This document shows, piece after piece, positions 1 to 9,063 of a DNA stretch of 64,000 nt. The DNA is taken from contig CALSNJ010000004.1 of assembly GCA_943787745.1 (NCBI GenBank), positions 159,122-223,121 on the forward strand, given 5' to 3'. The stretch comes from an uncultured Alphaproteobacteria bacterium. GTDB lineage: Bacteria > Pseudomonadota > Alphaproteobacteria > UBA6615. The number at the start of each line of letters is the position of its first letter. The first letter of the stretch is position 1. The position numbers were made by a program, and so were the translations under genes. The notes below the pieces were generated by a model, which saw only the letters and a list, made by a program, of their open reading frames with translations, was not told the origin of the DNA and ran no database searches.

Positions 1-1
1 C

Positions 2-391
2 GGAAGTCTGGAAGCAGACACGATCTCCCCAAGAACCCTCGCACGCTGGCGGGACTCAGGAGGGACGGTCGAGATTGAGAGCCTCGAGCTGGTCTGGGGG
101 CCGCTGCGATTCGCCGGGGACGGCACGCTCGCCTTGGACAACGCCCTACAACCTGTCGGGGCATTTTCGGCTCGAATTTCCGGGCTCGATAAACTTATCG
201 ATTTGCTCGAGCAGCGCGGGCAGGTGGGCAAGCAGCAAGCTGCAATTGCGCGAATCGCCATGGCTGTCCTGAATCGATCGCCCGCGAATGGCGGACCACC
301 TGAAGCGCGTGTGCCGGTGACAATTCAGGATCGTGTCGTTTCGATCGGACCCGTTCCGCTTGTGCAGCTGGACCCCATTGTCTGGAACTAG
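2..391 (+). CDS. DUF2125 family protein, C-terminal part (5' end outside window)
   Basis: An open frame runs from the first bases to a TAG at 389-391 and gives about 129 residues. It resembles the end of DUF2125 proteins, which are alphaproteobacterial envelope-type proteins of unknown role. The resemblance lies in a run around WGPLRFAGDGTLAL, a DKLIDLLEQ helix, and the closing GPVPLVQLDPIVWN. The start lies upstream of the window. It converges on tyrA with a 9-bp gap and no hairpin terminator between them. The family call is from memory of the motif pattern; the function is unknown. Confidence 0.7.
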   Translation, partial: GSLEADTISPRTLARWRDSGGTVEIESLELVWGPLRFAGDGTLALDNALQPVGAFSARISGLDKLIDLLEQRGQVGKQQAAIARIAMAVLNRSPANGGPPEARVPVTIQDRVVSIGPVPLVQLDPIVWN

Positions 392-400
392 TTTCGACTG

Positions 401-1351
401 TCAGTCGCCGTTCTCGGTGTACTGGAAGCGACCCGCCTGACCGGCTTCGATCACCCCGCGCCGAACATTGCGGGTGCGGGTAAACAACTCGAACAGGGCA
501 TCCCCATCATCGTGCCGGATCGCGCGCTGCATTGCGGTCAGGTCTTCGGTGAACCGCCCGAGCATTTCCAGAACTGCGTCCTTGTTCAGCAAAAACACAT
601 CCCGCCACATTGTCGGATCCGACGCCGCGATGCGTGTGAAATCCCGGAATCCACCCGCAGAGTATTTGATCACCTCTCGCGTCGTGACGACGTCATCATC
701 CCGGGATTTGGCCTCAAGCTCGGTTTCCAGCTCGGACGCCGTCTCGACAATGGTAAAGGCGATCAAATGCGGCAAATGGCTGGTGATGGCCAAAACCCGA
801 TCATGATGTTCGGCATCCATGATCTCGACATCACTACCCATCGCACGCCAAAATTCCGCCAGCCTTGCGACAGCCTCTTCATTTGCGCCTGCTGGCGGTG
901 TCAGGATCGAGAAACGGTCACGGAACAATTCGGCGAACCCGGCTTCCGGCCCGGAATGCTCGGTGCCCGCCACAGGGTGACCCGGCACAAGATGCACGCC
1001 GTCGGGCATGTGCGGTGCCATGGCTTCAATCACTGCGCCCTTCACGGAACCGACATCGGTCACAATCGTACCGGGCGCAAGATGATCGCTGATCGCCCGG
1101 GCCACATCTCCGCAGGCTCCCACAGGTGTGGCAGCGATGACGAGATCGGCATTGGCCACAGCATCGGCGATGTCGGCATGCATGCTGTCGACAAGCCCCA
1201 GCGCCGCCGCCCGCTCACGAATATCTGCGTCGGCATCATGTCCCGCAATATGACCCGCAAGTCCGTTTACACGTGTCGCATGCGCGAGCGAGGACCCGAT
1301 CAGGCCAATACCGATTATTGCGATCCGTTCAAACAGTGGGGCCTTGCTCAT
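401..1351 (-). CDS. tyrA: prephenate/arogenate dehydrogenase
   Basis: This 316-residue enzyme oxidatively decarboxylates prephenate (or arogenate) in tyrosine synthesis, in the cytoplasm. An N-terminal Rossmann motif, GIGLIGSS, sits at residues 14-21. The family active-site stretch GHPVAGTEHSG lies at 124-134. No ACT or chorismate mutase domain is fused to it. Its ATG overlaps the hisC stop by 4 bp (ATGA), so the two are translationally coupled. The chorismate mutase gene lies just upstream, making a compact aromatic amino acid operon read on the minus strand. Whether it uses prephenate or arogenate cannot be read from the sequence. Confidence 0.95.
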   Translation of the reverse strand: MSKAPLFERIAIIGIGLIGSSLAHATRVNGLAGHIAGHDADADIRERAAALGLVDSMHADIADAVANADLVIAATPVGACGDVARAISDHLAPGTIVTDVGSVKGAVIEAMAPHMPDGVHLVPGHPVAGTEHSGPEAGFAELFRDRFSILTPPAGANEEAVARLAEFWRAMGSDVEIMDAEHHDRVLAITSHLPHLIAFTIVETASELETELEAKSRDDDVVTTREVIKYSAGGFRDFTRIAASDPTMWRDVFLLNKDAVLEMLGRFTEDLTAMQRAIRHDDGDALFELFTRTRNVRRGVIEAGQAGRFQYTENGD

Positions 1352-2439
1352 GATGCGCCTACAAAGGCGCGCAAGGCGGCGACAACATCTTCCATTTCTT
1401 CACGCGTGCCGATCGACATCCGGACCCAGTCGGGCAAGCCATAGCCCGCAACACGTCGCGTGACGATTCCCCGCTCGAACAGGAACTGATAGGCAGCTTC
1501 TGCATTTTGTGCGGTCTCCGCGGGAAACCGAACAATGACGAAATTGGCGACCGAGGGATTGACGTGAAGACCAAGCGCTTCGACCTCACCCACAAACCAG
1601 GGCAGGGTCTCGGCGTTGTGCCTGCGCGAACGTTCGGTGTGTTCGCGATCCTCCAGGGCCGCAATCGCTGCCGAAATGGCGGGCGCTGAAACATTGAAGG
1701 GTGGGCGCACACGGTCGAGCACATCGATAATCTCCGGCGGCGCATAAGCCCAGCCGACACGCAGGCTCGCCAGCGCGTAGATCTTCGAAAATGTTCGCGT
1801 CATGACCACGTTGGAAAACTCGCGCACCAGCGCCTCGCCCGCCTCGTAGTCGTCTTCCGTGACGAATTCTGCATAGGCACCGTCAAGCAGAAGCAACACG
1901 TTCTCGGGCAGTCCGGCATGCAGCCGCCGCAATTCCTGCTCCGGCAGATAGGTACCTGTCGGGTTGTTCGGATTGGCCAGGAAAACGATCCGGGTCTTGT
2001 CCGTCACGCGCTCGAGGATGGCATCCACATCTGTGGCAAGGTTGGTTTCGGGCACCGCGATCGGGGTCGCACCGACCCCCAGAGAGGCAATGGGGTACAT
2101 GGTGAAACCATGCTCGGTGTAGAGCGTTTCGTCCCCCGGTCCGGCAAAACAAAGCGTCAGCAAGTCGATGATCTGATCCGACCCACAGCCACAAATAATC
2201 CGGTCCTCCTCAAGACCATGATGGGTGGCCAGCGCCTTGCGCAATGACCGGGCATCAATCTCGGGATAGCGACGCACATCTTCGCTGGCGGCTGAATAGG
2301 CCTCCATCGCCTGCCAAGACGGGCCAAACGCACTTTCATTGGAACTGATGACAATACGGTCCGTGCCGCCAAGGCCAACTTCGCTGCCGGCATAAGGCGT
2401 AATTGCAAGAACACCGGGTTTTGCTTTCGGTGGGGCCAC
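1348..2439 (-). CDS. hisC: histidinol-phosphate / aromatic aminotransferase (class I/II, PLP)
   Basis: A 363-residue fold-type I PLP aminotransferase. The NPNNPTG motif is at about 156-162, the DGAYAEF segment at 186-192, and the PLP lysine K219 lies in TFSKIYALASLRVGW. Length and motifs match HisC. Its place between chorismate mutase and tyrA suggests that it also, or mainly, transaminates prephenate or phenylpyruvate, as the hisC2 paralogues of alphaproteobacteria are thought to do. It lies 15 bp downstream of the chorismate mutase gene and overlaps tyrA by 4 bp. Confidence 0.92.
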   Translation of the reverse strand: MAPPKAKPGVLAITPYAGSEVGLGGTDRIVISSNESAFGPSWQAMEAYSAASEDVRRYPEIDARSLRKALATHHGLEEDRIICGCGSDQIIDLLTLCFAGPGDETLYTEHGFTMYPIASLGVGATPIAVPETNLATDVDAILERVTDKTRIVFLANPNNPTGTYLPEQELRRLHAGLPENVLLLLDGAYAEFVTEDDYEAGEALVREFSNVVMTRTFSKIYALASLRVGWAYAPPEIIDVLDRVRPPFNVSAPAISAAIAALEDREHTERSRRHNAETLPWFVGEVEALGLHVNPSVANFVIVRFPAETAQNAEAAYQFLFERGIVTRRVAGYGLPDWVRMSIGTREEMEDVVAALRAFVGAS

Positions 2440-2454
2440 CGGTCTTACTCCATC

Positions 2455-3324
2455 TCAGGATTTGGTTTGGGCAACAAAAGGCACCGCGTAGGCACCAAGC
2501 CAGCGCGGTTCGGCGTTGTCGAGCAATGTGGCAAGGCCGCGCACACGCGGATCATCATCAGATACAAAGCCCGCCACATCGAGTAAATGCACCCGGCCAC
2601 CGCTCCCATCAGGGCCTGCGGCAACCGCCTGGGTATCCACATCGAGATCGTTCTGAGCCGCCAACTCGGCAAATCGACCACGGCTGACATCACTTTCACA
2701 GGCGAATGTCAGCACACTGCGGTCTTCACCTGATTCTTCCGGCTCCCAGGCCGACAGCACAAAGGCACCAGGTGCATCGCCATTTTCAGAGCTTTCGAGG
2801 AACCAGGGCAGGCGCGCGACAATTCGAACTTTGGGTACGTTACGCATTTCCGCCCACCACTCCGGGCTATCGGAACTATGCGGCAGCGGCACAAGGCCAA
2901 CGGTGACATCACCGCGGCCAACCGCCAACACAACCTGTGCGGCCGAAGCCTGCTTGACCACATTCGCGTCCAGACCAAACTGCCCATTGGCGAGACGAAG
3001 CGCCGCGCCATCCCCTTCCATCGGACAGTATCCGACAGAGAAATCACCCTGCAGTCGTGTCGAAGAAGAGATGATCTCACGCCAAAGGCGCACCAATACG
3101 GCCTTGGGCAGGTCGCCTTCATGACGCGCGAGCAAGCGCCGCAAAAGCTGGGCTTCACGTGCAGGACGGAATGTCGGTCCGCCATCGGACGCTTTCCGGC
3201 GTCCGATCTCACCAACAATCTCTGCACGCCGCATCAACAGGTCGTGCAGGTTTTTGTCGATGGAATCGATCTCCTGACGCAGGGGCGTCAGACTGTCAGG
3301 CGTATTGCCCATCGGCTTACTCAT
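2455..3324 (-). CDS. chorismate mutase (AroQ type) with degenerate prephenate dehydratase-like and ACT-like tail
   Basis: 289 residues. Residues 14-92 are a clear AroQ-type helical chorismate mutase ([25 protein letters not shown]), which converts chorismate to prephenate. The remaining ~195 residues look like a worn-down P-protein. Around 97-150 the pattern [10 protein letters not shown] ... [16 protein letters not shown] mimics the first lobe of prephenate dehydratase. The Thr-Arg-Phe catalytic site is replaced by PGAF near 185-188. Residues ~202-282 follow the ACT pattern and end in LGAYAVP. The dehydratase part spans only about 100 residues instead of about 180. The mutase is certain; the tail assignment is my inference from the motif order. 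First gene of the operon with hisC and tyrA. Confidence 0.85.
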   Translation of the reverse strand: MSKPMGNTPDSLTPLRQEIDSIDKNLHDLLMRRAEIVGEIGRRKASDGGPTFRPAREAQLLRRLLARHEGDLPKAVLVRLWREIISSSTRLQGDFSVGYCPMEGDGAALRLANGQFGLDANVVKQASAAQVVLAVGRGDVTVGLVPLPHSSDSPEWWAEMRNVPKVRIVARLPWFLESSENGDAPGAFVLSAWEPEESGEDRSVLTFACESDVSRGRFAELAAQNDLDVDTQAVAAGPDGSGGRVHLLDVAGFVSDDDPRVRGLATLLDNAEPRWLGAYAVPFVAQTKS

Positions 3325-3381
3325 CCCGGGAAAAAGCGGCTCAGGTTGTATCCCTATGCCTGTTTTTTGGCAAAGAAAACG

Positions 3382-3411
3382 TTGACACCTCTCGCACCCG
3401 ACACCTAGCTA
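3382..3411 (+). promoter_or_regulatory. sigma-70-like promoter of metXW
   Basis: A perfect TTGACA (3382-3387) is followed after 18 bp by TAGCTA (3406-3411). Transcription would begin near 3418. This places an upstream in-frame ATG at 3411 inside the -10 box, so the metX start at 3468 is preferred. It leaves a ~50-nt leader with a 5-bp hairpin, CGCAC/GTGCG, at 3421-3442. Confidence 0.55.
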
Positions 3412-3467
3412 TGGCCACAGCGCACAAAAATATATTCGTGCGACACTGGCCAACAACGCTCAAGATC

Positions 3468-4670
3468 ATGACGACAAACCCGAATGACGGCGCCAGGCGC
3501 ACCGGCGAAAGCATCGCAGTGGAACCCGCAGTCGCAGATTTGCCGGGACATCACCTCGTGCTGGGTGCGGACAATCCCATGCGTCTTGTTTCGGGCCAGT
3601 TGCTGGGCCCTTTCACCGTGTCCTATCAGACCTACGGCAAACTGAACGCCGACAAATCGAATGCCATTCTGGTCTGTCATGCCTTGACCGGTGACCAATA
3701 TGTGGCCGAACCCCACCCCGTGACCGGACGCCCCGGCTGGTGGGAGCGTCTGGTGGGGCCCGGACTGACTGTCGATACCGACAAATACTTCGTAATCTGC
3801 GTCAATGTACTGGCGGGCTGCATGGGTTCGGCCGGGCCAAAAGACATCGACCCAAAAACCGGCCGTCCTTTCGGGCTGAATTTTCCGCTCATCACCATTA
3901 CCGACATGGTTGCAGCCCAGAAACTGGTCGTGGAGCACATTGGAATCACCAAGCTGTTTGCCGTGATAGGCGGATCAATGGGTGCCATGCAGACACTCGA
4001 ATGGGCCGCGCGCTATCCGGAGATGGTGTTTTGCGCAATTCCCATCGCTGGAGCAGCTCGGCACTCCGCACAGAACATCGCCTTTCACGAAGTCGGGCGT
4101 CAGGCCATCATGGCCGATCCAAAATGGGCCGGCGGAGACTATTACGCTGAGAGCGACCCACCCGAGCGCGGACTTGCGGTTGCACGCATGGCCGCGCACA
4201 TCACCTATCTTTCGGATTCTGCACTTCACACCAAGTTCGGACGGAATCTCCAGGACCGACAGGCGATCACCTTCGGATTCGATGCGGATTTTCAGATCGA
4301 GAGCTACCTGCGTCATCAAGGCCGCTCATTCGTGGAACGGTTCGATGCAAATTCCTATCTCTACATCACCCGGGCAATGGACTATTTCGATCTGGCAGCC
4401 GAACACGGCGACAATTTGCCAACCGCGTTCGAAAAATCACCTGTGCGCTTCTGCCTGATCAGTTTCACATCAGACTGGTTGTTCCCGACCAGCGAATCCC
4501 GCCGGATTGTTCACGCACTCAACGCGGTCGCGGCCTCCGTGAGCTTTGTCGAGATCGAAACCGAATCTGGCCACGATGCGTTTTTGCTCGATGAACCTGA
4601 ATTCTTCCGCATTCTGGCGGGCTTTCTGCGCGGTGCGGCCGATCAATTCGGGATCGGGGACAACGCATGA
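3468..4670 (+). CDS. metX: homoserine O-acetyltransferase (or succinyltransferase) MetX
   Basis: A 400-residue alpha/beta-hydrolase that acylates homoserine in methionine synthesis. The nucleophile elbow GGSMGAMQ places Ser170. Asp336 is in SDWLFP and His369 in GHDAFL, giving the full catalytic triad. The length matches the MetX family. A longer frame exists upstream, but the promoter at 3382-3411 argues for this ATG. The metW ATG overlaps its stop by 4 bp, the usual alphaproteobacterial metXW pair. Acetyl versus succinyl specificity cannot be settled from motifs alone. Confidence 0.95.
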   Translation: MTTNPNDGARRTGESIAVEPAVADLPGHHLVLGADNPMRLVSGQLLGPFTVSYQTYGKLNADKSNAILVCHALTGDQYVAEPHPVTGRPGWWERLVGPGLTVDTDKYFVICVNVLAGCMGSAGPKDIDPKTGRPFGLNFPLITITDMVAAQKLVVEHIGITKLFAVIGGSMGAMQTLEWAARYPEMVFCAIPIAGAARHSAQNIAFHEVGRQAIMADPKWAGGDYYAESDPPERGLAVARMAAHITYLSDSALHTKFGRNLQDRQAITFGFDADFQIESYLRHQGRSFVERFDANSYLYITRAMDYFDLAAEHGDNLPTAFEKSPVRFCLISFTSDWLFPTSESRRIVHALNAVAASVSFVEIETESGHDAFLLDEPEFFRILAGFLRGAADQFGIGDNA

Positions 4671-5299
4671 CCCCGACAGAAACAAACAACGCCGCACGTA
4701 TTCGCGTTGACCAGAAACTCATTGCCGAAATGATAGCACCGGGCAGCCGGGTGCTTGATGTCGGCTGTGGTGACGGCGTGCTGCTGGATCTGCTGGTGCA
4801 TGAACGGCAGGTCGATGGACGCGGGATTGAGCTGAGCCAAGAAGGTGTGAACGGCTGCGTCTCACGCGGGCTCGCCGTCGTGCAGGGCGATGCACAAACC
4901 GATCTCCACAATTATCCGAATGACGCCTTCGACTACGTCATTCTGTCGCAAACCCTACCGGCAATTTTCGATGTCAAAGGCGTGCTGGACGAGATGTTGC
5001 GCATTGGGCGGTGCGCTGTGGTCAGCTTTCCAAATTTCGGCCACTGGCGGGTGCGCGCAGACCTGCTCTTACAGGGCCGAAGTCCGACCTCGGAAAGCCT
5101 ACCATATGCCTGGTATGAATCACCCAATATTCGCTTCTTTACGCTGACGGATTTCGCCGATCTGCTTGCCGAGCAGGGCCTTACGATAGAGCGCGTTGTG
5201 ACAATTGATGGCAACGGCAAAACCCGAACCCGGTCAAAGATCGGATACTGGACGAACCTGCTCACAGAACAGGCCGTCTTTGTGATCAGCCGGAAGTAG
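4667..5299 (+). CDS. metW: methionine biosynthesis protein MetW
   Basis: A 210-residue class I SAM-methyltransferase-like protein that works with MetX in homoserine acylation. Its SAM motif [10 protein letters not shown], is at residues 29-37. The pattern [14 protein letters not shown] ([12 protein letters not shown]) and the [18 protein letters not shown] stretch are typical of MetW. It is coupled to metX by an ATGA overlap. Its end overlaps the end of the convergent methyltransferase gene by 14 bp, so there is no room for a classical terminator between them. Confidence 0.95.
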   Translation: MTPTETNNAARIRVDQKLIAEMIAPGSRVLDVGCGDGVLLDLLVHERQVDGRGIELSQEGVNGCVSRGLAVVQGDAQTDLHNYPNDAFDYVILSQTLPAIFDVKGVLDEMLRIGRCAVVSFPNFGHWRVRADLLLQGRSPTSESLPYAWYESPNIRFFTLTDFADLLAEQGLTIERVVTIDGNGKTRTRSKIGYWTNLLTEQAVFVISRK

Positions 5300-6041
5300 G
5301 CGACCTTACGGCCTGCGGCGCGGTTGTCCGGACGCGCGCATAAGACCGCCGACCCGGCTTCTGCCCCAACATTTCCCCGCCATATATTTGCTTGGTCGCT
5401 TCCACCATCGCCACGCCGCCAAGGGGGCTGAACCAACGTTCCCCGATCCGTTCCCAGGCCGGCGCCGCAGCAAGCCAAAAGCGTCGCCGCGAGGGAGGAA
5501 AGAACAGCGCGCGGGTTTCACGCACCGGCGTGAACATGGACTGGCGAAGCGTACGATTCAGCTGTTCCATGGAGTAAGGGTGGCCGTGTCCGAAGGGCGT
5601 ATGATCAGCCCGGGCCCAGATCGAGCGGCGGTTGGGCACCGCCACGATCAGTCGCCCTCCATCCGAGAGAACCCGCCACATTTCCCGCAACATCTGTTGC
5701 CCGGTTTCACTGTATTCCAGACCATGGACCATCAGGATGCGATCGACCGAAAGGTCGGGCAAAGGAATTTCGTCTTCCTGCGCGATCGTCGTCAGGTTTT
5801 TCTCCCCCGGCACCCGGGCTGGCCAAGGCAAAACGCCAATCCGGCTGGGCATCAGCGCAAAAACACGTGCAGCCTCATCCACAAAGGGCTGTAAATACGG
5901 AGTCGCAAAGCCAAAGCCGAGCACATTGAGACCAGTCACATCCGGCCAGACGGCGCGCACCTGGCGATGAACCATGCGCCGGGACGCAACCCCCAGAGGG
6001 GTGCCATAAAAATCCCGCAAATCGATGACATCAAGTGACAT
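5286..6041 (-). CDS. class I SAM methyltransferase-like protein with degenerate motif I
   Basis: A 251-residue protein with the order of a type 11 methyltransferase: an early beta strand, an acidic stretch, then DRILMVHGLEYSE and a WRVLSDGGRLIVAVPNR segment (motif III region). Motif I reads VLGFGFATPY instead of the usual D-x-G-x-G-x-G, so SAM binding may be altered. An arginine-rich tail follows. It converges on metW with a 14-bp overlap. Proteins of this kind are common in alphaproteobacteria; I do not know the substrate. A non-catalytic role is possible. Confidence 0.75.
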   Translation of the reverse strand: MSLDVIDLRDFYGTPLGVASRRMVHRQVRAVWPDVTGLNVLGFGFATPYLQPFVDEAARVFALMPSRIGVLPWPARVPGEKNLTTIAQEDEIPLPDLSVDRILMVHGLEYSETGQQMLREMWRVLSDGGRLIVAVPNRRSIWARADHTPFGHGHPYSMEQLNRTLRQSMFTPVRETRALFFPPSRRRFWLAAAPAWERIGERWFSPLGGVAMVEATKQIYGGEMLGQKPGRRSYARVRTTAPQAVRSPTSG

Positions 6042-6134
6042 GACCCGATTTTAGCACAGGTGACGCTTTGCGATCCGCGCCGGTATAATCCCCCCTGAAC
6101 ACTCTGGCGACAGTCCATCGCCGAAAGGAAAAAC

Positions 6135-6737
6135 ATGAAACTCTACTATGCCGCCGCGTCTCCCTATGCCCGCAAAGCACATGCCACCGCGATCGAAACC
6201 GGGATGGCCAACAAGATCGAAATGGAACCGACCAGCCCCTGGACAGACCCGGATGGTTATCGCGACATCAACCCCGTCGGCAAGGTTCCGGCACTGGTTC
6301 GTGATGACGGCCCCCCGCTCTATCAATCGAACGTAATTTGCGAATATCTCGACGCGCAAGGCGACACAAAGGTTTATCCCGCCGTCGGACCGGCGCGATG
6401 GACAGCCCTGCGCCAGCTTGCTGCCGCAGACGGCATTCTCGACGCATCGGTCCACTCCCGCATGGAGAGCATGTTCCATGAAGGCGAGGCGATCTCGCAA
6501 AAATTTCTCGACCGGCAGGAACTTTCGGTGGTGGCCGCGCTCGACCAGCTCGAAGGAGAAGCCGACGACCTCAATGGTCCGGTGACCATTGGCCAGATCG
6601 CCGTTGCCTGTGCCCTTGGCTATCGCGATTTTCGTTTCGCCGACGCCAATTGGCGTGCTGGACGCCCCAAACTTGCCGCCTGGTATGACGTTTTCGCCGC
6701 GCGGCCTTCCATTGCCGATACCAACCCCGACGCATGA
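6135..6737 (+). CDS. glutathione S-transferase family protein
   Basis: A 200-residue GST. The N-terminal thioredoxin-like half starts LYYAAASPYARK, with a serine rather than a cysteine near residue 9. It has the cis-proline motif KVPALV at 50-55 and the glutathione-binding SNVICEYLD at 65-73. The C-terminal half is helical. It is cytoplasmic and likely conjugates glutathione to, or reduces, an unknown substrate. Its stop overlaps the next ATG by 4 bp, so it is co-transcribed with a DUF985 cupin. The SD-like GAAAGGA lies just upstream of the ATG. Confidence 0.88.
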   Translation: MKLYYAAASPYARKAHATAIETGMANKIEMEPTSPWTDPDGYRDINPVGKVPALVRDDGPPLYQSNVICEYLDAQGDTKVYPAVGPARWTALRQLAAADGILDASVHSRMESMFHEGEAISQKFLDRQELSVVAALDQLEGEADDLNGPVTIGQIAVACALGYRDFRFADANWRAGRPKLAAWYDVFAARPSIADTNPDA

Positions 6738-7177
6738 CAGCCCAAACCGCCGCAGACATCATCCGCCTGCTCGCGCTGGAACCACACCCCGAGGGCGGCC
6801 ACTACCGCGAGACGTTTCGCGACCGGCCCGACGGTGACACCTCGCCCGGGGCATGTTCGGCGATCTACTACCTGCTGCGAGAGGGGGAGATTTCGGCCTG
6901 GCACCGGGTCAAGAACGCTTCGGAACTCTGGCACTGGTATGCCGGCGCGGCGCTGGAGTTGACCACGACGCCCTACACGGGCGGGCCGGAAGCATCGATA
7001 CGCCTCGGACCCGATATGGTGTCGGGGGAGCGACCGCAAGGGGTGGTTCCACTGGGCGACTGGCAGATCGCGCGGCCTCTCGGCGCGTGGAGCCTCGTCG
7101 GCTGTACCGTTGCGCCGGGTTTCGAGTTTGCACAGTGGGAGCTGGCCCCCGGGGGGAAAGTGCCACCGCTGAAATAG
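6734..7177 (+). CDS. cupin domain protein, DUF985 family
   Basis: A 147-residue single-domain cupin. The opening LALEPHPEGGHYRETFR and the core IYYLLREGEISAWHRV ... ELWHWYAGAALEL are the DUF985 signature. Related crystal structures show a beta-barrel with a likely sugar or small-ligand pocket, but the reaction is unknown. It is translationally coupled to the upstream GST gene and converges on a LysE-type exporter gene with a 12-bp gap. Confidence 0.85.
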   Translation: MTAQTAADIIRLLALEPHPEGGHYRETFRDRPDGDTSPGACSAIYYLLREGEISAWHRVKNASELWHWYAGAALELTTTPYTGGPEASIRLGPDMVSGERPQGVVPLGDWQIARPLGAWSLVGCTVAPGFEFAQWELAPGGKVPPLK

Positions 7178-7189
7178 CCGCTCCCTGGT

Positions 7190-7864
7190 TCAGCGAAAGA
7201 CGTCGTAGATCGTCTGGGTGAGGCCAAACCCACTCAGCAGCGCATACACACCAAAGCCGAAAAGGATGATCGCCGAAACGCGGTTCATCCATATCTGATA
7301 GGACCCGTCCACGAACGGCCGCAGGATGCCTGCCGTTGTGGATATGGCCAGCCACCAGGCTGCCGATCCGGCAAACACACCCAAAACCAGAATGGAGGCG
7401 TTGCCCACCGAGGCACCGGCCTCCGTAATACCGAGCGTGGCCAACAATCCCGCAAACGCAATCAGCGTGATCGGATTGGTCACGGCAAGCATGAATGTCG
7501 AAAAAAAGTCTTTCACGAGACTATGGGTCACAACGCGGTTTTCATTCTCACCACGGGTTTGGCGTTTTGAGATGTGACTGCTTTTCCCAAAGACGGTGCG
7601 GATCGCCAAAAAAAGCAGAACCACGCCACCGACAATCCGGAGGTCATCCTGATGCGCTTCAAGCCAGTCCTTGACGGCGCTGATCCCGAAGGCAGCGATC
7701 GCCCCGAAGAGCGCATCCCCGAATGCTGCACCCAGCCCCGACAACAGACCATGCAGACGACCTTCCGCGAGCGTGCGCTGAACGCACAAAACCCCAACCG
7801 GTCCGACCGGCAAGGCCAGGAAGAAACCGAAGATAATGCCTTGGATAAGAATGTAGTCGGTCAC
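7190..7864 (-). CDS. LysE/RhtB family amino acid exporter
   Basis: A 224-residue inner membrane protein with about six hydrophobic segments. The N-terminal FFLALPVGPVGVLCVQR is the LysE-family signature, followed by GLGAAFGDALFGAIAAFG. A charged, cytoplasmic-type loop (SKRQTRGENEN) sits mid-protein. It probably exports an amino acid or related metabolite. The substrate is unknown. It stands alone on the minus strand downstream of pdxY with a ~105-bp gap. Confidence 0.87.
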   Translation of the reverse strand: MTDYILIQGIIFGFFLALPVGPVGVLCVQRTLAEGRLHGLLSGLGAAFGDALFGAIAAFGISAVKDWLEAHQDDLRIVGGVVLLFLAIRTVFGKSSHISKRQTRGENENRVVTHSLVKDFFSTFMLAVTNPITLIAFAGLLATLGITEAGASVGNASILVLGVFAGSAAWWLAISTTAGILRPFVDGSYQIWMNRVSAIILFGFGVYALLSGFGLTQTIYDVFR

Positions 7865-7969
7865 GTACCGTTCGCTGGTTTGCTGATGCCTGTTTTCGGC
7901 TCCACCACATGCGAGCCAGCTTCACAAAGGTTCTAACAGATTCCGACCATATGCCAAATTGCACGTCGA

Positions 7970-8842
7970 TCAGACACACACCCGCGCTTCGAATAATTTG
8001 CCAGGCGACATTAATGTCTCGCGTGCCAAGACCAGTTCGAGCTCCGCGCTGTCTTGTTTTGCAGTTTCTTCGAGCACTGCATGCAACCGGGCGGACATAT
8101 CTTCCAGCGACAGACGGGGATCCCGGGTCTTGATGTAGTGCGCCGCAAACAATGCAGCAGCCAGATCTCCGGTACCATGTGGTGTCCGGGTAAAATCAAA
8201 ACGGGGCGTCTCGATGACCCAGGCCTCCCATGCCGTCACCACGACCATCGCGACGTGATTCTGGGACATCCCAGGGCCTTCGAAACTTGTGATGAGCACG
8301 CATCCCCCGGGTCGCATCCGGCCGAGCAACCGACGCGCTGCAGCGACTGAATCATCTGTAGGGGCACCCGCAAGCTTAGCCTCCGCCAAAACACCCAATT
8401 CAAAATGGTTGGGTGTCAGGAGATCGGCTGCCGGAACGGCTCTGTCCCGAAAGTAATCCGTCAGCCCGCCAGCAACATATAAGCCGCTATCGCGATCGCC
8501 CATCACAGGGTCGCAGCAATAGATCATTCTGGAATTCGCGGCATGGAGTTGTCCGAGCGTATCCTGCACAACCTCACCCACCGCTGATGATCCGAGATAT
8601 CCCGTCAGAACCAGATCTGCCGGCGTATCCGCAATCCGAACTTGAACACCTGCCAGAACCTCGTGGACGGTTTCCGCGCTCAGTAAGGCACCACCGGTTT
8701 CGGGATAACCGGCATGATTCGAAAGAACAGCGGTGGGCACCGGCCAAACCTCATGCCCCAGAAGCTGAAGCGGCAAGGTTATGGCAGCGTTGCCAACATG
8801 GCCGAACACCACATGGGACTGGATGGAGAGAATTCTGCTCAT
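7970..8842 (-). CDS. pdxY: pyridoxal kinase PdxY
   Basis: A 290-residue ribokinase-superfamily kinase that phosphorylates pyridoxal with ATP in B6 salvage. LSNHAGYPETGG near residue 41 is the substrate-binding stretch, TPNHFELGVL is the family motif, and GTGDLAAALFAAH is the anion-hole and catalytic Asp motif. Length is typical. The gene runs on the minus strand, away from the gene-less kilobase. Its promoter should lie between 8843 and the terminator at 8966. Confidence 0.93.
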   Translation of the reverse strand: MSRILSIQSHVVFGHVGNAAITLPLQLLGHEVWPVPTAVLSNHAGYPETGGALLSAETVHEVLAGVQVRIADTPADLVLTGYLGSSAVGEVVQDTLGQLHAANSRMIYCCDPVMGDRDSGLYVAGGLTDYFRDRAVPAADLLTPNHFELGVLAEAKLAGAPTDDSVAAARRLLGRMRPGGCVLITSFEGPGMSQNHVAMVVVTAWEAWVIETPRFDFTRTPHGTGDLAAALFAAHYIKTRDPRLSLEDMSARLHAVLEETAKQDSAELELVLARETLMSPGKLFEARVCV

Positions 8843-8935
8843 GGCATCTCTTCATGCGATGAATTTGCACCTGCTTACAAGATTTCGTTTGACCGAAGCG
8901 AAAGCAGCTTGTTACCCGTGAAATGATGATTTGCC

Positions 8936-8965
8936 TGGATGCGGAGCCCGGTTCTGACGCCTGAC
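8936..8965 (+). repeat. direct repeat copy 1
   Basis: TGGATGCGGAGCCCG, then GTTC, then TGACGCCTGAC. The same sequence without GTTC and with one substitution recurs at 9038-9063. The two copies flank the terminator at 8966-8998. Confidence 0.75.
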
Positions 8966-8998
8966 AAAAAGCCCGGTGCACAAGCACCGGGCTTTTTT
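8966..8998. terminator. bidirectional Rho-independent terminator
   Basis: A 9-bp perfect stem (GCCCGGTGC at 8971-8979 with GCACCGGGC at 8984-8992) encloses the loop ACAA. It has TTTTTT on the plus strand (8993-8998) and AAAAA before it (8966-8970), so it can work in both directions. No recognised gene on either strand ends here: pdxY starts 124 bp to the left and reads away. This implies unseen transcripts. Confidence 0.85.
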
Positions 8999-9037
8999 GT
9001 CTCGCCAACCCCCGAAAAGCAGAAGGCGCCAGGTGCA

Positions 9038-9063
9038 TGGACGCGGAGCCCGTGACGCCTGAC
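9038..9063 (+). repeat. direct repeat copy 2
   Basis: TGGACGCGGAGCCCG followed directly by TGACGCCTGAC. It matches copy 1 (8936-8965) except for one substitution and a 4-base gap. The copies lie about 100 bp apart on either side of the terminator. Confidence 0.75.

Noticed and set aside
3412..3467. SAM-II type riboswitch in the metX leader
   Set aside because: The leader after the predicted start is only about 50 nt, and I could not find the pseudoknot pattern; only a 5-bp hairpin is visible.
3411..3467. ATG at 3411 as the metX start
   Set aside because: It lies in the -10 box of a TTGACA-type promoter and would add 19 residues unlike MetX.
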